NCBI GenBank assembly: GCA_038145175.1
Contig: JAYQPE010000021.1
Coordinates: forward strand, 1-5,276
Length of the DNA: 5,276 nucleotides
Reading direction: 5' to 3'
From: ATZT02 sp038145175
GTDB taxonomy: Bacteria > Actinomycetota > Actinomycetes > S36-B12 > UBA5976
Positions 1 through 5,274 of the stretch are shown here, in pieces. Numbering within the stretch: position 1 is the first letter of the stretch; every line of letters starts with the position of its first letter. The notes beneath the pieces are model-generated. The model had not been told where the DNA came from. It did not search any database and worked only from the letters and a program-made list of their open reading frames with translations. The position numbers and the translations under genes were made by a program.

Positions 1-339
1 CCTATGCAGCGAAGATGCGACTTTCTGTCCAATACAGTACAAAAACTAGACTTAAAGAATGTAAGTATTCTAAAAGATAAGGCAGAAAAAGTATCACTTC
101 AAGCACAAGTGGTAACTTCAAGGGCAGTTGCCCCATTGAATAAGTTACTTGAATGGTCAATTCCACTGGTTGTTAAGAACGGTAAAGTTCTAGCAATCAA
201 GGGTGAGAAGGCAAAAGATGAATTAGCCCTAGCTCAAGAAGAAATTCCAGGCTTGAAGGCTATGACTGCCGCTGTGAAGACTTGCGGCGGGGCATTAGAT
301 TTGAACGTCACAGTAGTTGAAGTGGTTAAGGAGGGCTAA
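1..339 (+). CDS. rsmG: 16S rRNA (guanine-527-N7)-methyltransferase RsmG, 3' part
   Basis: This is the C-terminal 112 codons of RsmG (GidB), the SAM-dependent enzyme that methylates N7 of G527 in 16S rRNA in the small ribosomal subunit. The reading frame is open from base 1 (CCT, Pro), so the ATG at 4 is an internal Met. The family is about 200-215 residues long, and the SAM-binding glycine-rich motif would lie left of the window. Visible support is a PMQRRCDFL helix equivalent to the family's LGKRVxFL segment, then the conserved SRAVAPLNKLLEW block, then NGKVLAIKG before the last strands. Position directly upstream of parA-parB is the usual actinobacterial arrangement. The stop TAA (337-339) overlaps the next start as TAATG. 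Codon use differs from parA: lysine is mostly AAG and leucine codons are mixed. The family call is secure; the 5' end is not visible. Confidence 0.93.
   Translation, partial: PMQRRCDFLSNTVQKLDLKNVSILKDKAEKVSLQAQVVTSRAVAPLNKLLEWSIPLVVKNGKVLAIKGEKAKDELALAQEEIPGLKAMTAAVKTCGGALDLNVTVVEVVKEG
328..334 (+). promoter_or_regulatory. strong Shine-Dalgarno sequence for the 339-440 microprotein gene
   Basis: AAGGAGG lies inside the last codons of rsmG, four bases before the ATG at 339. It is a seven-base match to the anti-SD end of 16S rRNA and the strongest such site in the window. It is too far from the parA ATG at 437 to serve parA directly, so it points to the small ORF as the translated unit, with parA following by coupling. 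Confidence 0.8.
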
Positions 340-440
340 TGGCATCAGAAAACAAACCATCTGATCTTGGTTGGCCTAAACCTGAAGAAGATTCAATCAA
401 AACTGGCAAACCTTCAGATTTAGGTTGGCCAGCATCATGA
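339..440 (+). CDS. 33-residue repeat microprotein between rsmG and parA
   Basis: I do not recognise this family. The ORF has 33 codons and a TGA stop. It starts within the rsmG stop (TAATG), has a near-perfect SD at 328-334, and its TGA overlaps the parA ATG as ATGA, the layout of a translationally coupled operon gene. The product contains the octapeptide KPSDLGWP twice, at residues 6-13 and 24-31, 18 residues apart. The copies differ at five nucleotides, all synonymous, which argues for selection on the protein. It is rich in Pro (5), Lys (4) and Asp/Glu (6). It has no hydrophobic segment, signal peptide or cysteine, so it is probably a disordered cytosolic peptide with two short linear motifs. 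Position suggests a ParA/ParB partner, or a detached form of the N-terminal extension many actinobacterial ParA proteins carry; both are inference. The alternative is a short leader ORF whose main job is to couple parA translation to rsmG. Confidence 0.72.
   Translation: MASENKPSDLGWPKPEEDSIKTGKPSDLGWPAS
354..431 (+). repeat. two in-frame copies of an 8-codon motif (KPSDLGWP)
   Basis: Copy 1 is 354-377 and copy 2 is 408-431, with an offset of 54 bases (18 codons). Differences are CCA/CCT, TCT/TCA, CTT/TTA and CCT/CCA: five base changes and no amino-acid change. The intervening ten residues are unrelated and charged (Lys, Glu, Asp). The pattern shows conservation at the peptide level rather than a recent DNA duplication. 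Confidence 0.85.
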
Positions 441-1324
441 GTATCGATACACCTTTAGCTCAAGCTGCTCAAGCAGCGGTTAATTTAAAACTTGGTGATT
501 TAGAAAAACTTCCAAATCCAAAAAATACAACGGTAGTAACGATTGCAAATCAAAAAGGTGGAGTGGGAAAAACTACTACTGCAGTAAATATGGCAGCTGC
601 TTTAGCAAAACATGGTTTACAAGTTTTAGTTATTGATACTGATCCACAAGGAAATGCATCAACGGCATTAAATGTTGATCATCGTGTTGGAACACCTGAT
701 GTTTATTCAGTGTTAGTTGAAGAACAAGATTTTAGTGAAGTAATACAACAAGTTAAAGATATTAATAATTTATTTTGTGCACCAGCAACAATTGATTTAG
801 CTGGAGCTGAAATTGAATTAGTTTCATTAGTTGCTCGCGAATATAGATTACAAAGAGCATTAAATAAATATTTAGAATTTCATAAAGAAAAATATGGAAA
901 AAATATTGATTATGTTTTTATTGACTGTCCACCAAGTTTAGGTTTATTAACATTAAATGCATTAGTTGCTGCCAGTGAAGTTTTAATTCCAATTCAAACT
1001 GAATATTATGCATTAGAAGGTTTAGGACAATTAATGAATAACGTAAATTTAGTTACCAAACAATTAAATCCTGATTTAAAAGTTTCAACAATTGTTTTAA
1101 CAATGTTTGATGCAAGAACTAATTTAAGTCAACAAGTTGCAGAAGAAGTAAGAAGTCATTTCGGTGACATAGTTATTGCAACAGAAATTCCAAGAGCAGT
1201 AAGAGTAAGTGAAGCACCTAGTTTTCAACAAACTGTAATCACATATGATCCAGGTTCTCCTGGTGCACAAGCTTATGTAAAAGTTGCCAAAGAGTTTGCT
1301 ATGCGTCATGCAGGTAGTAACTAA
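437..1324 (+). CDS. parA: chromosome-partitioning ATPase ParA (Soj family)
   Basis: ParA is the ATPase that, with ParB bound to parS, moves and positions the newly replicated origin; it binds nucleoid DNA as an ATP dimer. The product is 295 residues. The deviant Walker A motif KGGVGKTT is at 40-47, the DTDPQGN switch at about 67-73, and Walker B in FIDCPPSL at about 161-168. The strings LAGAEIELVSLVARE and YYALEGLGQL are typical of actinobacterial ParA. The N-terminus has DTPLAQAAQAAV, equivalent to the DTPxxxAAxxA segment of actinobacterial orthologues, but only three residues precede it, so the long N-terminal extension is absent. I chose ATG 437 because it overlaps the upstream TGA (ATGA) and begins just before the conserved segment. 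TTG 425 is in frame but has no separate SD. All 15 lysine codons I read are AAA, and nearly all leucines are TTA. parB follows with zero spacing. Confidence 0.97.
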   Translation: MSIDTPLAQAAQAAVNLKLGDLEKLPNPKNTTVVTIANQKGGVGKTTTAVNMAAALAKHGLQVLVIDTDPQGNASTALNVDHRVGTPDVYSVLVEEQDFSEVIQQVKDINNLFCAPATIDLAGAEIELVSLVAREYRLQRALNKYLEFHKEKYGKNIDYVFIDCPPSLGLLTLNALVAASEVLIPIQTEYYALEGLGQLMNNVNLVTKQLNPDLKVSTIVLTMFDARTNLSQQVAEEVRSHFGDIVIATEIPRAVRVSEAPSFQQTVITYDPGSPGAQAYVKVAKEFAMRHAGSN

Positions 1325-2233
1325 ATGGCGACTCAAAAAAGAGGATTAGGCAGAGGTCTAGGCGCTTTAATTCCAACTGATGCAAATAATGTTGTTGAAA
1401 ATAAAACTATTGAAACAAACGAAAATTTAAATTCTGTTCCTGGTATCAGATTTTCTGAAATTGAATTAAATCAAATAAAACCAAACGCTAAACAACCAAG
1501 ACAAGTGTTTGAAGAAGAAGCATTAAATGAATTAACTTTTTCCATTAAAGAAATTGGACTACTTCAACCAATAGTTGTTAGACAAATTTCTAATAATGAA
1601 TATGAAATTGTGGCAGGAGAAAGAAGATTTAGGGCTGCAAAAAATGCAGGGCTTACAAAAATTCCTGCTCTAATTAGAGAAACAAAAGACGAACAAATGC
1701 TTCGAGATGCATTATTAGAAAACTTGCATCGTTCTCAATTAAATCCTTTAGAAGAAGCAGCTGCTTATCAACAATTGTTAGAAGATTTTGGTGGAACTCA
1801 AGAAGAATTAGCCAGCAAATTAGGCAGATCTAGACCACAAGTAACCAACACTTTAAGACTTCTCAAACTTCCAGCCACCGTGCAAAAACGTGTGGCAGCA
1901 GGGGTTTTAACCTCAGGGCACGCTAAAGCATTGCTTGGTTTGGCAAGTGCTGCAGAGATTGAAACTTTAGCTAATCGAATCGTTGCTGAAGGACTATCTG
2001 TTAGAGCAACGGAAGAAATAGTTTCATTAGGAAATATAGGAACAACTGAAAATAAAAGACCACCATTAGCACCCCTTAAAGCTCCAGGATTAAAAGATTT
2101 AAGTGATCGTTTAGGAGACAAACTAGATACCAGAGTAACTATTTCAATGGGCAGATCTAAAGGCAAAGTTGTGATCGAATTTTCAACTTTAGAAGATTTA
2201 AGACGAATTGTGGAAGTAATCGAAAAAGATTAA
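1325..2233 (+). CDS. parB: chromosome-partitioning protein ParB (Spo0J family)
   Basis: ParB is the CTP-dependent DNA clamp that loads at parS, spreads, and stimulates ParA ATPase. The product is 302 residues with the full family architecture. The N-terminal ParA-activating peptide KRGLGRGLGALI is at 5-16. The ParB/sulfiredoxin-like CTP-binding domain runs from about 42 to 145 with GERRFRA at 98-104 and ENLHRSQLNP at 132-141. The helix-turn-helix DNA-binding region lies around 156-183 (TQEELASKLGRSRPQVTNTL), followed by LTSGHAKALLGL. The C-terminal dimerisation segment contains LSDRLGDKLDTRVTI and ends EVIEKD. The ATG is immediately after the parA stop; a weak AGGTAG SD lies inside parA at 1312-1317. 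The stop is embedded in TTAA shared with the convergent cwlM stop. Codons at about 1861-1975 are noticeably more G+C-rich than the rest (see findings). Confidence 0.97.
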   Translation: MATQKRGLGRGLGALIPTDANNVVENKTIETNENLNSVPGIRFSEIELNQIKPNAKQPRQVFEEEALNELTFSIKEIGLLQPIVVRQISNNEYEIVAGERRFRAAKNAGLTKIPALIRETKDEQMLRDALLENLHRSQLNPLEEAAAYQQLLEDFGGTQEELASKLGRSRPQVTNTLRLLKLPATVQKRVAAGVLTSGHAKALLGLASAAEIETLANRIVAEGLSVRATEEIVSLGNIGTTENKRPPLAPLKAPGLKDLSDRLGDKLDTRVTISMGRSKGKVVIEFSTLEDLRRIVEVIEKD

Positions 2234-3318
2234 GCAGTAACTGGTTCAAAAAAAGTAATAACAGCTTCAGCAATACTTGAAGCAATCAAATCTCTAATTT
2301 GAGCATCAGATAATTTTTTGGCATCCAAAGTATTACTTAAATATCCAACTTCAATTCTTACCGCTGGCATTCTGGTCATTCTTAATAAATCCCAAGTTTT
2401 TGCATGAGTTCTGCAATCATTCAAACCAACTTTTTTGACAATTTCTGTTTGCACAAGATTTGCAAATCTTTGTCCCATACTTGATTTTTGTCCTAATGAT
2501 TCATTTCCAAAATAATAAGAAGCACAACCATTTGCTTCAGGATTTTTTATAGCATCTGTGTGAATGCTTACCACTAAATCAGCATTGCTGTTATTAGCAA
2601 ATACAGCACGTCCCTGTTCATCAATTACTTCATTAGTCTTAGAAACTCTAGTTAATAAAACAGTCGTACCAAGTGCTGCTAATTTTCCTTCAACTTTTTT
2701 TGCGATATCACTTGAAATAAATTGTTCACTCAAATTGTGACCAGTTAATCCAGAATCATCACCACCGTGTCCAGGATCAATTACAACTACTTTGTCACTA
2801 ACTCCTGTTCTTCTAGGTAAATGATGTAATTCTTCTCGATACTGTTCTGGTGTTCCACCAACTACAACTCGATTTAATCTTTCTAGTGCTTTAAAAACTT
2901 CAGGACCACAAATTCCATCACTTGGTAAACCAACACTTTTTTGAAATTCTTTTAATGCACTTTCTGTATTTTTTCCATATATTCCATCAACTCTTCCGGA
3001 ATCAAAACCTAGATCGGTTAATTTTCTTTGCAAACTAGAAACATCATCACCATGAATTAAATGTCCTGGTGTAAATCTTAAAATTCGATCGCCCAAAGAC
3101 CATCTGGCTTCTTCTAATCTTCGGAAAGTTTCAGGTCCAACAATTCCATCAACCGTGATGCCTCTTGATTGTTGGAATTTTTTTATGGCAGCTTCAATTG
3201 ATTCATCAATGAAATTAGAACTTTTTTCAATAGCACCAATGCGAACTAATCGATCACAGATTTCTGCAACAGCAGGACCAGAATCGCCTTTTCGAAAAAG
3301 GGGTCTTTTTTCGTTCAC
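2230..3318 (-). CDS. cwlM: CwlM-like protein: two PG_binding_1 domains plus Amidase_3
   Basis: This is a 362-residue homologue of actinobacterial CwlM. Two peptidoglycan-binding-1-like repeats lie at about 9-70 (FQQSRGITVDGIVGPET) and 88-147 (FQKSVGLPSDGICGPEV). An N-acetylmuramoyl-L-alanine amidase (Amidase_3) domain runs from about 176 to 356. The amidase signature residues are all present: H184 in DPGHGG, E198 in LSEQF, H253 in SIHTDA and E323 in IEVGYLSN. The segment CRTHAKTWDLLRMTRMPAV (302-320) is close to the mycobacterial protein. There is no signal peptide or membrane segment, so it is predicted cytoplasmic, as is mycobacterial CwlM, a regulator of MurA rather than a secreted hydrolase. 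The start is GTG 3318, with only a weak SD; no other start lies between it and the in-frame trxA stop 21 bases upstream. It is third in the trxB-trxA-cwlM unit. Whether it cleaves peptidoglycan, regulates precursor synthesis or both cannot be decided here. Confidence 0.9.
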   Translation of the reverse strand: MNEKRPLFRKGDSGPAVAEICDRLVRIGAIEKSSNFIDESIEAAIKKFQQSRGITVDGIVGPETFRRLEEARWSLGDRILRFTPGHLIHGDDVSSLQRKLTDLGFDSGRVDGIYGKNTESALKEFQKSVGLPSDGICGPEVFKALERLNRVVVGGTPEQYREELHHLPRRTGVSDKVVVIDPGHGGDDSGLTGHNLSEQFISSDIAKKVEGKLAALGTTVLLTRVSKTNEVIDEQGRAVFANNSNADLVVSIHTDAIKNPEANGCASYYFGNESLGQKSSMGQRFANLVQTEIVKKVGLNDCRTHAKTWDLLRMTRMPAVRIEVGYLSNTLDAKKLSDAQIRDLIASSIAEAVITFFEPVTA

Positions 3319-3339
3319 ACTCTTAAGTAAACAGGCTCT

Positions 3340-3660
3340 TTACAAATAGGCTGCAAGGTCTGCCAATAGTGCTGGTTTTGGCTTTGCTCCCACGATGGTT
3401 TTTACTAATTGGCCACCTTTGTAAACGTTCATGGTTGGAATAGAGGTGATTCCTAAAGCTTGAGCAACTTTTGGATTTTCATCAACGTTTAATTTGCCGA
3501 TGATGATTTTTCCTTCGTTTTCTTTAGCAATTTCATCCAAAATTGGAGAGACCATTCTGCAAGGTCCACACCATTCAGCCCAGAAATCAACTAAAACAGT
3601 TGTGGTGGCATTTTTAATTTCTGAATCAAAAGTTGCGTCGGTAAATATCTTTGTGGCCAT
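3340..3660 (-). CDS. trxA: thioredoxin
   Basis: Thioredoxin is the small cytosolic dithiol protein that reduces protein disulfides and is recharged by the thioredoxin reductase encoded just upstream. The product is 106 residues, the normal family length. The active site WCGPC has its cysteines at 31 and 34, preceded by VDFWAE, with D25 the usual buried acid. The cis-proline loop SIPTM has P75, and the C-terminal helix ends LADLAAYL. The ATG has an AGGA SD (complement of 3668-3671) seven bases away. It lies 15 bases after trxB and 21 bases before cwlM on the same strand, so co-transcription is very likely. Codons such as ATC, AAC, ACC and GGC are commoner here than in neighbours, plausibly translational selection on an abundant protein. 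Confidence 0.97.
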   Translation of the reverse strand: MATKIFTDATFDSEIKNATTTVLVDFWAEWCGPCRMVSPILDEIAKENEGKIIIGKLNVDENPKVAQALGITSIPTMNVYKGGQLVKTIVGAKPKPALLADLAAYL

Positions 3661-3675
3661 TTGTTTTTCCTTTTC

Positions 3676-4620
3676 TTATGCTGAAAAAATTCCTTGACTT
3701 GCTAAGAAGCGTTCAGCATCTAACGCTGCTTGACATCCTGTTCCTGCAGCAGTTATCGCTTGTCGATAAACATGATCAACAAGATCACCGCAGGCAAATA
3801 CTCCTTCAATATTAGTTTTAGTTGAACCAGGTTTGGTTATGACATAACCGTTTGGATCTAACTCAATTTGACCTTTTAAGAGTTCACTTCTTGGTTCATG
3901 ACCAATTGCCACAAATAATCCAGTGATAGCAAGGCTTTTCTCTTGGCCGGTTACTGTGTCTTTTAGTTTTAGGCCAGTTACTTTTTCTTCACCTAAAATT
4001 TCGGCAACTTCTGAATTCCAAACAAATTCTATTTTTTTATCGTTCATTGCTCTTTGTTGCATAATTCTACTTGCTCTTAATTCACTTCTTCTATGAATTA
4101 AATAAACTTTGGAAGCAAATCTGGTTAAGAAGGTTGCTTCTTCAACAGCAGAATCTCCTCCACCCACAACAGCGATTGCTTGTTCTTTGAAAAAGAATCC
4201 ATCACAGGTTGCACAATAAGAAACACCTCGACCACTTAAAGTGTCTTCTTTTGGTAAACCTAATTTTTTATATCCAGAACCGGTTGCAAGAATTACTGAT
4301 TTTGCTTGATAAGTATTTCCGTTACCATCTTGTACAGTTTTTATTTCTTTAGTTAAATCAACTTTTACAGCATCGTCAGTAATAAATCTGGAACCAAATT
4401 TTTCTGCTTGAGCTCTGATTTCTTCCATAAGAGCAGGTCCCATGATTCCATTTCTAAAACCAGGAAAATTTTCTACTTCGGTGGTATTCATTAACGCACC
4501 ACCAGCAGTAACGGATCCTTCTAAAACAATTGGAGAAAGTTGAGCACGTGCCGCATAAATTGCTGCGGTGTAGCCAGAAGGACCACTTCCGATAATTATT
4601 AAAGGTTCAACTTTACTCAT
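3676..4620 (-). CDS. trxB: thioredoxin reductase (NADPH)
   Basis: This flavoenzyme passes electrons from NADPH through FAD and a redox disulfide to thioredoxin in the cytosol. The product is 314 residues, typical of the low-molecular-weight bacterial type. The FAD-binding GSGPSGYTAA is at 11-20, followed by GGALMNTTEVENFPG at about 40-54. The redox-active pair is in CATC, C136 and C139. The NADPH domain has GGGDSAVEEA at 153-162 and HRR at 176-178. The second FAD segment GVFACGD is at 273-279. The ATG at 4620 has an AGGA SD (complement of 4627-4630) six bases upstream. It is the first gene of trxB-trxA-cwlM. In M. tuberculosis an anti-sigma gene lies between sigM and trxB; here only 86 bases separate them. 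Confidence 0.97.
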   Translation of the reverse strand: MSKVEPLIIIGSGPSGYTAAIYAARAQLSPIVLEGSVTAGGALMNTTEVENFPGFRNGIMGPALMEEIRAQAEKFGSRFITDDAVKVDLTKEIKTVQDGNGNTYQAKSVILATGSGYKKLGLPKEDTLSGRGVSYCATCDGFFFKEQAIAVVGGGDSAVEEATFLTRFASKVYLIHRRSELRASRIMQQRAMNDKKIEFVWNSEVAEILGEEKVTGLKLKDTVTGQEKSLAITGLFVAIGHEPRSELLKGQIELDPNGYVITKPGSTKTNIEGVFACGDLVDHVYRQAITAAGTGCQAALDAERFLASQGIFSA

Positions 4621-4664
4621 ACAATTTCCTAAATCTATAAATGAATTTTTAAATTACCTTGTTA

Positions 4665-4692
4665 ATCTTAGTCTTTTTTAAAACAACTACAA
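4665..4692 (-). promoter_or_regulatory. candidate promoter for trxB-trxA-cwlM
   Basis: The 86-base gap 4621-4706 must hold any dedicated promoter of the trx operon. The best sigma-70-like pair I see on the - strand is TTGTAG (complement of 4687-4692) and TAAGAT (complement of 4665-4670), separated by 16 bases, which would give a leader of nearly 40 bases. Both boxes are weak matches and the region is AT-rich, so chance is a real alternative. I see no GGAAC-type ECF -35 motif in the gap, so nothing visible suggests direct SigM control. Confidence 0.25.
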
Positions 4693-4702
4693 CTCAAAGA
4701 CT
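4670..4702 (-). repeat. 7-base inverted repeat after the sigM stop
   Basis: AGTCTTT at 4670-4676 and AAAGACT at 4696-4702 are exact reverse complements with a 19-base spacer. On the - strand the arms begin four bases after the sigM stop codon. There is no T-run after the second arm in the sigM direction, so it is not a convincing intrinsic terminator. It encloses the weak candidate -35 box and could be an operator, a weak hairpin or chance. Confidence 0.3.
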
Positions 4703-4706
4703 CGCA

Positions 4707-5261
4707 TTACATTTGTGATTGCAATTGTTTGGCAAGTTTTTCATGAGCCCGATGACACCTACTCTTTATGGTTCCTGGGGCACACTTTAATTTTTTAGCC
4801 GCATCTTTTATCGTGAAACCTTCAAAATCAATCAAAAATACAACTTCTCTTTGATTGAGGGGCAATGTGTTTAACGCATTCATTAAATCAAGTGAAATAT
4901 CTTTTTGATTTGTTTCGTTGTTATTAATTATAAATTCATTTAAGTTTTCTAAACTTTGCACAGATTTCAAAGCTCTTAATTTATCTATTGAAGCGTTAGT
5001 TACTATTTTGTAGATCCAAGTAGTAACAGCACTTTCTCCTCGAAATTTATGGGCATTTTTCATTATGGAAATTATTGAATTTTGAATAACGTCTTCTGCA
5101 TCTTCATCATTTTTTGTGATTCGAAATGCCACACTTTTCATTTTAGATTTATGTCTTAAAAATATTTCAGACAAAGCATCTTTTTCACCTTTTACATATA
5201 AATTCAGTAAAGTTTTATCATCTAACTCACAATAATTATTTTTGAATAAAAGTGTGCTCAC
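4707..5261 (-). CDS. sigM: ECF RNA polymerase sigma factor, SigM-like
   Basis: This is a 184-residue extracytoplasmic-function sigma factor, which directs RNA polymerase to a stress regulon. Sigma region 2 spans about 20-97, with DAEDVIQNSIISIMKN (54-69) and GESAVTTWIYKIVTNASIDKLR-type helix through 96. A 25-residue Asn-rich linker follows. Region 4 spans about 124-178, with LPLNQREVVFLIDFEGFTI, and the helix-turn-helix ends in APGTIKSRCHRAHEKL. The SigM name rests on synteny with trxB-trxA-cwlM and on similarity in region 4. GTG 5261 is the only usable start: TAG lies in frame two codons upstream (5265-5267), and the next Met (residue 41) is inside region 2. No SD precedes it. No anti-sigma gene follows before trxB. 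Cysteines at 11, 160 and 169 sit in a protein encoded beside a thioredoxin system, but a redox role is only a guess. The gene upstream is outside the window. Confidence 0.88.
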   Translation of the reverse strand: MSTLLFKNNYCELDDKTLLNLYVKGEKDALSEIFLRHKSKMKSVAFRITKNDEDAEDVIQNSIISIMKNAHKFRGESAVTTWIYKIVTNASIDKLRALKSVQSLENLNEFIINNNETNQKDISLDLMNALNTLPLNQREVVFLIDFEGFTIKDAAKKLKCAPGTIKSRCHRAHEKLAKQLQSQM

Positions 5262-5268
5262 ACACTAA

Positions 5269-5274
5269 AAAATA
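5269..5274 (-). promoter_or_regulatory. possible -10 element for a leaderless sigM transcript
   Basis: Reading the - strand, TGTATTTT precedes the sigM GTG. Its TATTTT (complement of 5269-5274) ends seven bases before the first base of the start codon. That is the spacing that would place the transcript start on the GTG itself. The absence of any SD fits a leaderless mRNA, common in actinobacteria. The -35 region lies outside the window, and an AT-rich hexamer can arise by chance. Confidence 0.3.

Noticed and set aside
4..6. ATG at 4 as a gene start
   Set aside because: The frame is open from base 1 and the sequence aligns to the middle of RsmG, so this Met is internal to a gene cut by the window edge.
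425..436. TTG at 425 as the parA start, adding four residues
   Set aside because: ATG 437 overlaps the upstream TGA as ATGA and sits just before the conserved N-terminal segment; TTG 425 has no separate SD.
1124..1336. - strand ORF of 70 codons across the parA 3' end
   Set aside because: It is antisense to conserved parA codons, Cys/Thr-rich with no domain, and has no SD or neighbour logic: a shadow ORF.
1798..2166. - strand ORF of 122 codons inside parB
   Set aside because: It lies opposite the conserved ParB HTH and C-terminal regions and its product has no recognisable motif; it is a shadow of the coding strand.
3155..3349. + strand ORF opposite cwlM
   Set aside because: It is antisense to the conserved PG-binding domain of cwlM and has no SD or recognisable product.
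3494..3697. + strand ORF opposite trxA
   Set aside because: It mirrors the thioredoxin active-site region on the complementary strand; no independent support.
4542..4547. CACGTG core in trxB as a possible parS centre
   Set aside because: The flanking bases do not match the parS arms (GAG and CCG instead of TTT and AAA).
4805..4820. Half parS-like sequence inside sigM (- strand GTTTCACG followed by a poor second half)
   Set aside because: It matches 11 of 16 positions of the parS consensus, with only one good half-site, and encodes the conserved GFTIKD segment of sigma region 4. Most likely coincidence.
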